From PALSA-612 sp963791225 (GTDB lineage Bacteria; Actinomycetota; Thermoleophilia; Gaiellales; Gaiellaceae), in NCBI GenBank assembly GCA_963791225.1, contig CAWBRV010000005.1:84822-148821 (forward strand): 64,000 nucleotides of DNA, read 5' to 3'. The translations under genes and the position numbers were made by a program. Below are positions 1 to 8,583 of this stretch, one piece after another (within the stretch, counting starts at the first letter, position 1; each line of letters starts with the position of its first letter). The notes under the pieces were generated by a model that did not search any database, was not told the origin of the DNA, and worked only from the letters and a program-made list of their open reading frames with translations.

Positions 1-44
1 ACGATCAGTGTCAGCCAGCCGAATGCAACGACGAGGAAGCGCAT
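1..44 (-). CDS. Start of a membrane or exported protein, cut by the window edge
   Basis: On the minus strand an ATG at 44-42 opens the frame MRFLVVAFGWLTLI, which runs off the left edge. The residues after the start are strongly hydrophobic, as in a signal peptide or first membrane helix. There is only a weak GAGG upstream. Nothing more can be said of its function. It lies downstream of pruA, beyond a strong hairpin, so it is probably a separate transcription unit. Confidence 0.35.
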   Translation of the reverse strand, partial: MRFLVVAFGWLTLI

Positions 45-161
45 GTCCTCGACGGTATCGGCACGTCCTGAACGTCTCGTGAGACCCGCGTAAGGGTTCG
101 TTAATGGATCAACGAGCACCGCGCCTGGTTTGGCCGCGAGATGCGTCCTTACCCGATAGAG

Positions 162-213
162 GGCTCTGGGCGCGACCTCCGATTGGCCGCAGCCGGAGGT
201 CGCGCCGAGAGCC
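162..213 (-). terminator. Strong stem-loop downstream of pruA
   Basis: Positions 162-181 and 194-213 are inverted copies of each other with one mismatch in 20 and a 12-base loop. The hairpin starts 44 bases after the pruA stop. No T-run follows on the minus strand, so it is either an atypical terminator or an mRNA-stabilising hairpin. Confidence 0.55.
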
Positions 214-256
214 GAGTCCAACCTGCTCGAACCGGAAACGGTGGGCCGGGGGTTGG

Positions 257-1918
257 TTAAGCGCTGCCGCCGGGGTGCCCGGGGGCATCGTCGGGCGCGA
301 GGAACGGGTAGCGGTAGTCGGTCGGCGGCACGAACGTCTCCTTGATCGTGCGCGGGCTGACCCAGCGGATCAGGTTCCACATCGAACCGGCCTTGTCGTT
401 CGTGCCGGATGCCCTCGCCCCGCCGAAGGGTTGCTGGCCGACCACGGCCCCGGTCGGCTTGTCGTTGACGTAGAAGTTGCCGGCGGCGTACTGGAGCTTG
501 TCTGCCGCCTCGTCGATGGCCCCGCGGTCGCGCGCGAAGACGGCGCCCGTGAGTCCGTAGGGCGAGGTCGAATCGACGAGCTCGAGCGTCTCGTCCCACT
601 TCGAATCGGGATAGACGTACGCGGTCACGATCGGCCCGAACAGCTCCTCGCGGAGCAGCCGGTCACCCGGATCGGAGGTTTCGATCACGGTCGGCTGGAC
701 GAAGAAGCCCTCTGCGTCGTCGGCGGTGCCGCCGGCGACGACGCAGCGCCCGTTCGAGCGCGCCTCGTCGAGGGCCTGCTTGTGCGTCGCGAACGCCTTG
801 GCGTCGATGACCGCGCCCATGAAGTTCTCGAAGTCGGTCACGTCGCCGACCTTCAGCTCGGCCACGCGGTCGGCGAGCTCGCCGCGCATGTCGCCCCAGA
901 GCGACTCGGGAATGTAGATCCGCGAGGCCGCGGAGCACTTCTGACCCTGGTACTCGAAGGAGCCGCGAACGACCGCGGCCACGACCGCGGCGGCGTCCGC
1001 GGAGGGGTGCGCGACGATGAAGTCCTTGCCGCCGGTCTCGCCCACGATGCGGGGATAGCTGCGGTAGCGGTCGATGCCCGAGCCGATCGTCCCCCACATG
1101 GCGTTGAAGACGCCGGTCGAACCGGTGAAGTGGACGCCGGCGAGGTCGGGGCTGGCGAGCGCCGGGTCGCCGATCGCGGCGCCGTGGCCGTAGACGAGGT
1201 TGATCACACCGTCGGGAAGACCCGCCTCCTGCAGGATGCGCATCACGAAGTGGGCCGAGTAGGCGGCGGTCGAGGCCGGCTTCCAGACGACCGTGTTGCC
1301 CATCAGCGCCGGACTGACGGACAGGTTGCCGCCGATCGCCGTGAAGTTGAACGGCGTGACGGCGAAGACGAAGCCTTCGAGCGGCCGGTACTCCAACCGG
1401 TTCCAGACGCCCGCGGACGATGCCGGCTGCTCCTCGTAGATGCGCTTCATGTAGTGCACGTTGAAGCGCCAGAAGTCGACGAGCTCGCAGGCGGCGTCGA
1501 TCTCGGCCTGGTGCGCGGTTTTCGACTGGCCGAGCATCGTCGCCGCGACGAGCGTCGAGCGCCACGGGCCGGCGAGCAGCTCAGCCGCCCGGAGGAAGAT
1601 CGAGGCCCGCTCCTCCCAGGGCGTCCGCGACCAGTCGTGCCAGGCGTCGCCCGCGGCCTCGATCGCCTGCTCGACCTCGCCCGCCGCGCCTTCGTGGACG
1701 TCCGCGAGGACGTGGCTCTTCCGGTGTGGCATCACGGCCTCGAAGGTGTTGCCGGTACGCACCTCGCGGCCGCCGATGAGGCAGGGGAGGTCGAGCCGCT
1801 CGGCCTGCATCTCCGTCAGCCGCTGTCGAATCTCGGCCCGTTCGGGCGTGCCGGGGGCGTAGGAGCGGATCGGATCGTTCTCGGCCGGCGGCAGCTGGGC
1901 GATGGCGTGCGCGCTCAC
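257..1918 (-). CDS. pruA: L-glutamate gamma-semialdehyde (1-pyrroline-5-carboxylate) dehydrogenase
   Basis: NAD-dependent aldehyde dehydrogenase that oxidises glutamate semialdehyde to glutamate, the second step of proline breakdown. The 553-residue chain has the full ALDH fold: the PFNFTAIGGN segment near 189-198, the FTGSTGV nucleotide-site segment near 264, general-base Glu294 in GETGG, and catalytic Cys328 in QGQKCSAASR. Length and motifs match stand-alone P5C dehydrogenases rather than the fused PutA enzyme. I chose GTG 1918 over the longer open frame because a TAGAAT hexamer lies 7 bases upstream, fitting a leaderless transcript, and the extra 42 residues are arginine-rich and non-conserved. 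No proline dehydrogenase gene is in the window. Confidence 0.93.
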   Translation of the reverse strand: MSAHAIAQLPPAENDPIRSYAPGTPERAEIRQRLTEMQAERLDLPCLIGGREVRTGNTFEAVMPHRKSHVLADVHEGAAGEVEQAIEAAGDAWHDWSRTPWEERASIFLRAAELLAGPWRSTLVAATMLGQSKTAHQAEIDAACELVDFWRFNVHYMKRIYEEQPASSAGVWNRLEYRPLEGFVFAVTPFNFTAIGGNLSVSPALMGNTVVWKPASTAAYSAHFVMRILQEAGLPDGVINLVYGHGAAIGDPALASPDLAGVHFTGSTGVFNAMWGTIGSGIDRYRSYPRIVGETGGKDFIVAHPSADAAAVVAAVVRGSFEYQGQKCSAASRIYIPESLWGDMRGELADRVAELKVGDVTDFENFMGAVIDAKAFATHKQALDEARSNGRCVVAGGTADDAEGFFVQPTVIETSDPGDRLLREELFGPIVTAYVYPDSKWDETLELVDSTSPYGLTGAVFARDRGAIDEAADKLQYAAGNFYVNDKPTGAVVGQQPFGGARASGTNDKAGSMWNLIRWVSPRTIKETFVPPTDYRYPFLAPDDAPGHPGGSA

Positions 1919-1925
1919 GCGGCCG

Positions 1926-1931
1926 ATTCTA
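1926..1931 (-). promoter_or_regulatory. -10 hexamer of a leaderless pruA promoter
   Basis: TAGAAT on the minus strand ends 7 bases before the pruA GTG, and no ribosome binding site lies between. The same arrangement recurs before many genes in this window. Confidence 0.5.
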
Positions 1932-2132
1932 GTGCTGCGCGGCGCGCGACGGCCCGGGCCGCTTCGAGGGAAGACTTGGCGAAACCTGGCTGGGGCCGAC
2001 GGAACGCGCTGGACGCCGAGCTGCGGCGTCCTCAGTCGCCGCATGGTTCATCACGATCGAGGCTTGCTGCGTCCTTGCATCACGACACCGGCACGCCCCG
2101 ACGACGAGCAACGTTCCGCCAAACCCTCCTAC

Positions 2133-2138
2133 TAGGAT
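2133..2138 (+). promoter_or_regulatory. -10 hexamer of a leaderless ogt promoter
   Basis: TAGGAT ends 8 bases before the ogt GTG start, with no Shine-Dalgarno sequence. Confidence 0.45.
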
Positions 2139-2146
2139 GAGCCGCG

Positions 2147-2695
2147 GTGCCTGTCAGCGAGGTCGCCTACGACGTCGACGGCTGGGGAACCGGCACGCTC
2201 TGGTTCGCCGACGGCGTCGTGGTCTGGCACGAGCTACCCCACCCTCGAACCGACTCCGCATCGTGCGGGGCACCCCAGCCCACCACCCACTGCGAGTCTA
2301 TCGTTGAAATTCGCACAAAGGTGCGCCCGGACCGTGCCAAGAGTGTGACGATGCATCAACAGCTCGTTCGTCGGCTCGGGCGCTACTTCACGGGCGAGCC
2401 GGTCGGGTTCGTCGACGTCGAGATCGACCTCGAGTGGTGCACGCCGTTCCAGCGCTCCGTCGCGGACACGCTCCGCGCGGTGCCCTACGGCGAGGTGGTC
2501 AGCTACGGCGAGCTCGCGGCGCTCGCGGGACATCCGAACGCCCAGCGGGCGGCGGGAACGTTCTGCGCGCACAACCGCTTGCCGCTCGTCCTTCCCTGCC
2601 ACCGGGTCGTCGCGGCGGGCGGGCTCGGCTCGTACGGCTCGCTGGGCGAGAGCTACAAGCGCCGGCTGCTCGCGCTCGAGGGCGTCCGGCTCTAG
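2147..2695 (+). CDS. ogt: Methylated-DNA-[protein]-cysteine S-methyltransferase
   Basis: Suicide DNA-repair protein that transfers the alkyl group from O6-alkylguanine to its own cysteine. The 182-residue chain carries the signature PCHR with acceptor Cys151, preceded by the PYGEVVSYGELA helix-turn-helix (about 113-124) and followed by the GSYG loop. The N-terminal part is divergent, as usual in Ogt proteins. GTG 2147 was chosen because of the TAGGAT hexamer 8 bases upstream. whiA starts 9 bases after the stop, so the two are probably cotranscribed. Confidence 0.92.
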   Translation: MPVSEVAYDVDGWGTGTLWFADGVVVWHELPHPRTDSASCGAPQPTTHCESIVEIRTKVRPDRAKSVTMHQQLVRRLGRYFTGEPVGFVDVEIDLEWCTPFQRSVADTLRAVPYGEVVSYGELAALAGHPNAQRAAGTFCAHNRLPLVLPCHRVVAAGGLGSYGSLGESYKRRLLALEGVRL

Positions 2696-2704
2696 GCGGC
2701 AACC

Positions 2705-3625
2705 GTGTGGAGCTCCGAGGAGATCCGGGACGAGCTGGCGCGGGTCGCACCCGACCGCCGTTGCGACCGGCTGGCGGAGCTGTCGGCGCTCGCCCACACG
2801 GCCGGCAGCCTCCATCTGCGCGGCCACGGTGAGATCGCCCTTCATCTCGACGTCGCCGGCTCCGGCGTGGCCAGGCGCGCCTTCCGGCTCCTGCGCGAGC
2901 TCGGCGTCGAGTCGGAGATCCGCACGTACCGGCAGCGGGCGTTCGGCATGCCGACCCGCTACCAGCTGCACGTCGCCGACTCGCGGCCGGCGCGGGCGGT
3001 CCTGGCCGAGGCGGGCGTCGTCTCGCGGTCCGGCGCCCCGCTCGCGAAGCCGCCGAAGCGCGTTGTCGGACGCGAATGCTGCCGCGCCGCCTATATCCGG
3101 GGTGCGCTGCTCGGCGCAGGGTCGGTGAGCGGGCCGCGGTCGCCGCACCTCGAGGTGCGCTGCGCGTCGATCGAGGCGGCCGAGTTGCTCGTCCGCCTGG
3201 CCGCGCTCGACGAGGTCACGCTGCGCGCCCGCGACCGGGGCCGCCACGCGATCGCCTACACGAAGGGCGCGGACGCGATCGCGGAGACGCTCGCACTCGC
3301 CGGCGCGAGCGACGCGGCCCTGCTCGTGGACGAGCACGCGGTCGTGGGCGCGGCGCGTGCGCACGCGAACCGGCTGACGAACGCCGACCAGGCCAACCTC
3401 GTCCGTGCGAGCCTCGCGGCGCACGCCCAGCTCCGCGCCGTGCGACGGCTCACGGAGACCGGACGGCTGGACACGCTGCCGCCGCCGCTGCGCGAGATCG
3501 CCGACCTCCGCGTCCGCCACCCGTCGCTCTCCCTGCGCGAGCTGGCCGCGAAGTGCCGTCCGCCCGCGACCAAGGCGTCGGCCCACAGGCGGCTCGCCCG
3601 CCTGCAGCGTCTGGCCGAGATCTAG
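2705..3625 (+). CDS. whiA: WhiA-family DNA-binding regulator
   Basis: Homologue of WhiA, a regulator of sporulation septation in Streptomyces and of cell division and chromosome segregation in other Gram-positives. The 306 residues show the family layout: an N-terminal region, a catalytically dead LAGLIDADG homing-endonuclease-like core (about 85-220, with RAAYIRGALLGAGSV and HLEVRC), and a C-terminal helix-turn-helix ending in STRRL-like ASAHRRLARLQRLA. WhiA usually follows rapZ/yvcK; here it follows ogt and precedes gap, which agrees with a WhiA gene beside glycolytic genes. Confidence 0.9.
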   Translation: MWSSEEIRDELARVAPDRRCDRLAELSALAHTAGSLHLRGHGEIALHLDVAGSGVARRAFRLLRELGVESEIRTYRQRAFGMPTRYQLHVADSRPARAVLAEAGVVSRSGAPLAKPPKRVVGRECCRAAYIRGALLGAGSVSGPRSPHLEVRCASIEAAELLVRLAALDEVTLRARDRGRHAIAYTKGADAIAETLALAGASDAALLVDEHAVVGAARAHANRLTNADQANLVRASLAAHAQLRAVRRLTETGRLDTLPPPLREIADLRVRHPSLSLRELAAKCRPPATKASAHRRLARLQRLAEI

Positions 3626-3675
3626 GACTAGACTCGTCCGCGGAACCGCGAACCGAGACCGGGGGAGACTGAGGG

Positions 3676-4689
3676 ATGGCACTGCGAGTTGGCATCAACG
3701 GCTTCGGGCGCATCGGGAGGAACTTCCTGCGCGCCCACCTGGCACGGGGGGGCGACTTCGAGATCGTGGCCGTGAACGACCTCGGGGACCCGGACGTGCT
3801 CGCGCACCTGCTGCACTACGACTCGACGCACGGACGGCTCGAGGGCGTCGAGTCGGGCGGCGACCGGATCACGGCCGGCGGCACGAGCTTCCAGGTACTC
3901 GCCGAGCGCGATCCGTCGAAGCTGCCGTGGAATGATCTCGGCGTCGACGTCGTCGTCGAGTCGACCGGCCTGTTCACCGCCCGCGAAGGTGCCGAGCAGC
4001 ATCTGGCCGCCGGCGCAAAGAAGGTGTTGATCTCGGCCCCCGCGACCGATCCCGACATCACGATCGTGCTGGGGGTCAACGACGACGAGTACGACGCGGA
4101 GCGGCATCACATCGTCAGCAACGCCTCCTGCACCACCAACTGCGTCGGGCCGATGGCGAAGCTCCTCCTCGACACATTCGGGATCGAGTCGGGCTTCATG
4201 ACCACGATCCACGCCTACACAACCGAGCAGCAGCTCCAGGACCAGGTCGCCTTCACGCGGAAGGGCAAGCCCGACCTGCGCCGTATGCGCTCGGCCCCCG
4301 TGAACATCATCCCGGCCTCCACCGGGGCGGCCCGCGCGATCGGCGAGGTGATCCCCGAGTTGAAGGGCAAGCTGGACGGGATGGCGATGCGCGTGCCGGT
4401 CCCCGACGGGTCGGTCACCGACCTCGTCTGCGTGCTGGGGCGAGCCGCGACCGCCGAGGAGGTCAACGAGGCCTTCCGTAGTGCGGCAGCATCGGCACGC
4501 TGGCAGGGCGTGCTGAAGTACACCGAGGACCCGATCGTCTCGTCCGACATCGTCGGCGACTCGAACTCCTGCATCCTCGACGGACTCTCGACGATGGCGC
4601 AAGGGAACCTGGTCAAGGTGATCGGCTGGTACGACAACGAGTGGGGCTACAGCTGCCGTCTCGTCGACCTGGCCGGGAAGCTGCTCTGA
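3676..4689 (+). CDS. gap: Glyceraldehyde-3-phosphate dehydrogenase, type I
   Basis: Converts glyceraldehyde 3-phosphate, NAD+ and phosphate to 1,3-bisphosphoglycerate. All marks of type I GAPDH are present in 337 residues: the GINGFGRIGR nucleotide-binding start, Asp35 typical of NAD preference, the SNASCTTNC active site with Cys152, and a C-terminal WYDNEWGYS motif. GGGGGAG lies about 9 bases upstream of the ATG, so this gene, unlike its neighbours, has a clear ribosome binding site. It heads gap-pgk-tpiA-gpmI; pgk starts 4 bases after its stop. Confidence 0.97.
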   Translation: MALRVGINGFGRIGRNFLRAHLARGGDFEIVAVNDLGDPDVLAHLLHYDSTHGRLEGVESGGDRITAGGTSFQVLAERDPSKLPWNDLGVDVVVESTGLFTAREGAEQHLAAGAKKVLISAPATDPDITIVLGVNDDEYDAERHHIVSNASCTTNCVGPMAKLLLDTFGIESGFMTTIHAYTTEQQLQDQVAFTRKGKPDLRRMRSAPVNIIPASTGAARAIGEVIPELKGKLDGMAMRVPVPDGSVTDLVCVLGRAATAEEVNEAFRSAAASARWQGVLKYTEDPIVSSDIVGDSNSCILDGLSTMAQGNLVKVIGWYDNEWGYSCRLVDLAGKLL

Positions 4690-4693
4690 CCGG

Positions 4694-5737
4694 ATGAAGC
4701 TGCCGAGGTCGGTTCGGGACGCCGACGTCGACGGGAAGCGCGTGCTCGTACGGGCGGACCTGAACGTGCCGCTGGAAGACGGACGAGTTGCCGACGACAC
4801 GCGTATCCGCGCGTCGCTGCCGACGCTCCGGCTCCTGCTCGACGCGGGCGCCGCCGAAGTCGCCGTCTGCTCCCACCTCGGACGGCCGAAAGGGCCCGAC
4901 CCCGCGTTCGCCATGGCACCGGTCGAGGCGCATCTCCGCGGGCTCCTTCCCGACGAGCGGGTCCGCGTGCTCGAGAACACCCGCTTCAACACCGGCGAGA
5001 CGAAGAACGATCCGGACTACGCGCGCGAGCTCGCCGAGGGCCGCGACCTGTACGTGAACGACGCCTTCGGCTCCGCGCACCGCGCGCACTCCTCGACGGA
5101 GGGCGTTGCCCACCTCCTGCCCGCCTACGCCGGCCTCCTGCTCCTCGACGAGCTCGAGCACCTCGGCCGCCTGCTCGGCGAGGTCGAGCGGCCGTTCGTG
5201 CTCGTCGCGGGCGGCGCCAAGGTCGACGACAAGCTCGGCGTGCTCACGCATCTCGGCGGCCGGGCCGACACCGTGCTGATCGGCGGCAAGATGGCCGAGC
5301 AGCTCCGCGACGAGAACCCGCTCCCGTTCCCGGTCGAGCTGCCCGTGGACGTGGTCGCTGCGGCGGCGTTCGCCGCGGACGCAGAGACGGACGTCGTGCC
5401 GTCCGACGCCGTGCCGGACGGCTGGCTCGGCCTCGACATCGGGCCTGCGACGGCCAGCCGCTTCGGCGGCCTCGTCCGCGCCGCGAGGACGATCTTCTGG
5501 AACGGGCCGATGGGCGTCTTCGAGTGGCCCCGATTCGCCGCGGGCACGACGGCGCTCGCACAGGCCGTGGCCGAGGCGGATGCCTACTCCGTCGTCGGCG
5601 GGGGCGACTCGGTGCGCGCCGTCAACGAGGCCGGCCTCGCCGACAGCGTCTCCTGGGTCTCCACCGGCGGCGGCGCGTCGCTCGAGCTGCTCGAGGGCAA
5701 GGAGCTCCCGGGCGTGGCCGCGATTCCGTCGGCGTAG
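4694..5737 (+). CDS. pgk: Phosphoglycerate kinase, short form
   Basis: Transfers phosphate from 1,3-bisphosphoglycerate to ADP. Conserved segments are RADLNVPL (about 20-27), SHLGRPKG (about 59-66), the hinge region, IFWNGPMGVFE and GGGDSVRAV near the C terminus. At 347 residues it is clearly shorter than the usual 390-400. By eye the losses are in two surface stretches: after SHLGRPKG, where the usual KPVAERL...GKPV segment is compressed, and after LIGGKMAE, where the helical LGKSLVEED-type segment is missing. Catalytic and hinge motifs are intact, so it should be active. Its stop codon TAG forms the first half of the tpiA -10 hexamer. Confidence 0.95.
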   Translation: MKLPRSVRDADVDGKRVLVRADLNVPLEDGRVADDTRIRASLPTLRLLLDAGAAEVAVCSHLGRPKGPDPAFAMAPVEAHLRGLLPDERVRVLENTRFNTGETKNDPDYARELAEGRDLYVNDAFGSAHRAHSSTEGVAHLLPAYAGLLLLDELEHLGRLLGEVERPFVLVAGGAKVDDKLGVLTHLGGRADTVLIGGKMAEQLRDENPLPFPVELPVDVVAAAAFAADAETDVVPSDAVPDGWLGLDIGPATASRFGGLVRAARTIFWNGPMGVFEWPRFAAGTTALAQAVAEADAYSVVGGGDSVRAVNEAGLADSVSWVSTGGGASLELLEGKELPGVAAIPSA

Positions 5738-5740
5738 GAT
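5735..5740 (+). promoter_or_regulatory. -10 hexamer before tpiA, overlapping the pgk stop codon
   Basis: TAGGAT ends 6 bases before the tpiA ATG; its TAG is the pgk stop. It suggests an internal leaderless promoter inside the glycolytic operon. Confidence 0.35.
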
Positions 5741-5746
5741 CGAGCC

Positions 5747-6427
5747 ATGCTGATCGCCGCCAACTGGAAGATGTTCAAGACGCAGGCCGAGACGCGCGCC
5801 TTCTGCGCCGCGTTCACGCCTTCCGACGGCGTGGAGGCGGTGATCTGCCCGCCGTTCACGTCGCTCGCCGCGGCCGTCGAGAGCGGCTCGACCGTCTTCG
5901 CGCAGAACGTGCACTGGGCCGACGACGGGGCGTTCACGGGCGAGATCTCGATCGCGATGCTGAAGGAGCTCGGCGTCTCGGGGGCGATCGTCGGCCACTC
6001 CGAGCGGCGCCAGTACTTCGGCGAGACGGACGAGGGCACCGCCCGCCGCGCCGCCGCCGCGCTCGCAGCGGGCCTGCGCGTGATTGCATGTGTCGGCGAG
6101 CTCGAGGCCGAGCGCGAAGCGGGGGAGACGGAGGCAGTGCTCCGCCGTCAGGTGTCGGCGCTCGCGCCGCACCCGGCACTCGTCGTCGCCTACGAGCCCG
6201 TCTGGGCGATCGGGACGGGAAAGACGGCGACGCCGGCGATCGCCCAGGAGGCGCACGCCTTCATCAAGTCTCTGCTCGACGCACCCGTCCTCTACGGGGG
6301 CTCGGTCAAGCCCGACAACGCCGCCGAGCTCCTCGCCCAGCCCGACGTCGACGGAGCGCTCGTCGGCGGTGCCTCTCTCGACCCCGAGTCGTTAGCCGCG
6401 ATTTGCCGGGCTGCACGCCGCTCGTAG
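5747..6427 (+). CDS. tpiA: Triosephosphate isomerase, short form
   Basis: Interconverts dihydroxyacetone phosphate and glyceraldehyde 3-phosphate. Catalytic Lys8 (NWKM), His84 (GHSERR) and Glu150 (AYEPVWAIGTGK, with the flexible loop) are all present, as is the phosphate-binding YGGSV motif at 183-187. At 226 residues it is about 25 shorter than typical; the main loss is the helix between the loop-6 region and YGGSV. It shares 25 bases with gpmI. Confidence 0.95.
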   Translation: MLIAANWKMFKTQAETRAFCAAFTPSDGVEAVICPPFTSLAAAVESGSTVFAQNVHWADDGAFTGEISIAMLKELGVSGAIVGHSERRQYFGETDEGTARRAAAALAAGLRVIACVGELEAEREAGETEAVLRRQVSALAPHPALVVAYEPVWAIGTGKTATPAIAQEAHAFIKSLLDAPVLYGGSVKPDNAAELLAQPDVDGALVGGASLDPESLAAICRAARRS

Positions 6428-7854
6428 TCCTCGTCGTGCTCGACGGCTGGGGCTGTGCGCCTCCAGGACCGGGCAACGCGGTCGAGCTCGCCGGCACGCC
6501 CGTCTTCGACCGGCTCTGGGCCGAGTACCCGCACACGACGCTCGCTGCCTCGGGCGGGGCGGTCGGCCTGCCGCCGGGCCAGATGGGGAACTCCGAGGTC
6601 GGTCACTTGACGATCGGCTCCGGCCGCGTGCTCTTCCAGGACCTGATGCGGGTGAACAAGGCGATCGAGGACGGGTCCTTCTTCGAGAACCCGGCGCTCG
6701 TCTCCGCCTTCGAGCGCGGCAACCGGGTACACCTGCTCGGCCTCGTCTCGAACGGCGGGGTCCACTCCCACATCGACCACCTGCGCGCGCTGCTCCGCTT
6801 CGCGCCCGAGAAGACGTGGATCCACGCGTTCACCGACGGCCGGGACGTGTCTCCGCACGCCGCCGTCGACGACCTGGCAACACTCCCGACCGAGCGCATT
6901 GCGACGGTCTGCGGCCGCTACTACGGCATGGATCGCGACCAGCGCTGGGACCGCACCGACCGCGCGCTGGCCGCGATCACGCGCGGTGACGGCGAGCGGG
7001 CCGACGATCCGGTCGCCGCCGTCCGGGCGAGCTACGAGCGGGGCGTCACCGACGAGTTCGTCGAGCCGGTCGTGCTCGACGGGCGCCCGCGCCTCGAGCA
7101 CAGTGACACGGCGATCTTCTTCAACTTCCGCCCCGACCGGGGCCGGCAGCTCTCGCAGCGCCTGCTCGAGGGCGGCTACGACCTGACGACGATGACGCGC
7201 TATCGCGACGACCTCGACTGCCCGGTCGCGTTCGCCGAGCAGGAGGTCGCCCAGACGATGGCCCAGATGCTCGCCGCGAACGGCGTGCGGCAGCTCCACG
7301 CGGCCGAGACCGAGAAGTACGCGCACGTGACGTACTTCTTCAACGGCGGCCGCGAGCAGGAGTGGCCCGGTGAGACGAGGATCCTCGTGCCGTCACCTCG
7401 CGAGGTGGGCACCTACGACAAGAAGCCCGAGATGTCAGCGCCCGAGCTCGCAGACCGCTTCTGCGCCGAGATCGGAGCCGGCTATGCCTTCGCCGTCGTC
7501 AACTTCGCGAATCCGGACATGGTCGGCCATTCGGGCGTCATTCCCGCGGTCGTGAAGGCGGTGGAGACGACCGACACCTGTCTCGGCCAGGTCGTCGACG
7601 CGGTGCAGGCGGCGGGCGGCGTGCTGCTGATCACGGCCGACCACGGCAACGCGGAGAAGATGCTCGAGGACGACGGCGTCAGCCCCCACACGGCACACAC
7701 GACGAACCCAGTCCCGCTGATCGCCACGATCCCCGGGGTCGAGTTGGCCGAGGGTGGGGAGCTGTCCGATCTCGTTCCGACGGCGCTCGACCTGCTCGGC
7801 CTCGAACAGCCGCCGGAGATGACCGGGAGGACGCTGGTCAGGACCGCACGGTAA
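6403..7854 (+). CDS. gpmI: 2,3-bisphosphoglycerate-independent phosphoglycerate mutase
   Basis: Interconverts 3- and 2-phosphoglycerate using two metal ions and a phosphoserine. The alkaline-phosphatase-like motifs are VVLDGWG near the N terminus, GQMGNSEVGH with the phosphorylated serine, FTDGRD, FNFRPDR, KYAHVTYFFNGG and ADHGNAE. TTG 6403 is the only start in frame that keeps the first metal-binding strand; it lies inside the end of tpiA, giving translational coupling. The 483-residue length is below the usual 510 or so, in line with short pgk and tpiA next door. It ends the glycolytic run; secG, often found here, is absent. Confidence 0.94.
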   Translation: MPGCTPLVVLVVLDGWGCAPPGPGNAVELAGTPVFDRLWAEYPHTTLAASGGAVGLPPGQMGNSEVGHLTIGSGRVLFQDLMRVNKAIEDGSFFENPALVSAFERGNRVHLLGLVSNGGVHSHIDHLRALLRFAPEKTWIHAFTDGRDVSPHAAVDDLATLPTERIATVCGRYYGMDRDQRWDRTDRALAAITRGDGERADDPVAAVRASYERGVTDEFVEPVVLDGRPRLEHSDTAIFFNFRPDRGRQLSQRLLEGGYDLTTMTRYRDDLDCPVAFAEQEVAQTMAQMLAANGVRQLHAAETEKYAHVTYFFNGGREQEWPGETRILVPSPREVGTYDKKPEMSAPELADRFCAEIGAGYAFAVVNFANPDMVGHSGVIPAVVKAVETTDTCLGQVVDAVQAAGGVLLITADHGNAEKMLEDDGVSPHTAHTTNPVPLIATIPGVELAEGGELSDLVPTALDLLGLEQPPEMTGRTLVRTAR

Positions 7855-7937
7855 GGCCGTCGTAATAGGGCGATTAAAACTGTCCTAAGGCTGCAATCCG
7901 ACGCTGTGCATACGCTCAATTCACAGATACACAAGGC

Positions 7938-7943
7938 TATACT
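7938..7943 (+). promoter_or_regulatory. -10 hexamer of a leaderless sigma-factor promoter
   Basis: TATACT ends 9 bases before the TTG start of the sigma gene; no ribosome binding site fits between. A CTCAAT sequence 17 bases upstream could be a weak -35. Confidence 0.5.
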
Positions 7944-7952
7944 CCGCCCACC

Positions 7953-8579
7953 TTGTCACTCCCGCAACCTGACCTCGCAATCCTCCGCAAAGCGCAGCGT
8001 GGTGACGAGCGCGCGTTCTCCATCCTGGTTCGCGCCTACGAGACTCCGGTCTTCAACTACGTGCTCCGCCTCGTCGGCGACAGGTCGCTGGCCGAGGATC
8101 TGACGCAGGAGGTCTTCCTCCGCGTCTATCAGGGTCTGCCGAAGTTCTCGCTGCGCTGTCGGTTCACGACCTGGCTCTTCCAGGTGACGAAGAACCGGGT
8201 GCTCGACGAGCTGCGCGCACTCGAGCGCCGTCCCCGCTCGGTCGTCGCGCTCGAGGACGCGCCGCAGTTCGAGGTTCTGGATGCACCGGCGGAGCGGATC
8301 GAGGCGATGGACGCCGTCTGGCGCGGCATCAACGCGCTCAACGTCGACCTGAAGATGGCGCTGCTCCTCCGCGACGTCGTCGGGCTGTCGTACACCGAGA
8401 TCGCCGACTCGCTCGAGATCACGCTCGCGACCGTGAAGTGGCGGATCTACAAGGCGCGCGAGGAAGTCCAGCTCTCGCTCGCCCGCGAGGGCATCGGCTA
8501 CCCGGGCAGCGCCGAGCACTCTCACGACGACACGGGTTCGGCCGACGTCGTCGAGCTCCGCCCCGGCGCGACGCTCTAG
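7953..8579 (+). CDS. RNA polymerase sigma factor, ECF-like (sigma-70 family)
   Basis: Alternative sigma factor of 208 residues with region 2 (about 10-80: AFSILVRAYETPVFNYVLRLVGD, AEDLTQEVFLRVYQ for -10 recognition) and region 4 (about 125-185: LLLRDVVGLSYTEIADSLEITLATVKWRIYKAR, a helix-turn-helix for the -35). Regions 1 and 3 are absent, which places it among ECF or group-4 sigmas. The start is TTG 7953, supported by TATACT just upstream. No anti-sigma gene follows; the next gene is convergent and 4 bases away, so the partner, if any, is elsewhere. Confidence 0.9.
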   Translation: MSLPQPDLAILRKAQRGDERAFSILVRAYETPVFNYVLRLVGDRSLAEDLTQEVFLRVYQGLPKFSLRCRFTTWLFQVTKNRVLDELRALERRPRSVVALEDAPQFEVLDAPAERIEAMDAVWRGINALNVDLKMALLLRDVVGLSYTEIADSLEITLATVKWRIYKAREEVQLSLAREGIGYPGSAEHSHDDTGSADVVELRPGATL

Positions 8580-8583
8580 CGTT

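Noticed and set aside
104..2140. Long plus-strand ORF opposite pruA
   Set aside because: Arginine/aspartate-rich shadow of the pruA codons in high-GC DNA; no domain.
2234..4992. Long minus-strand ORFs opposite whiA, gap and pgk
   Set aside because: Shadow frames of well-conserved genes; their starts and stops do not respect gene borders.
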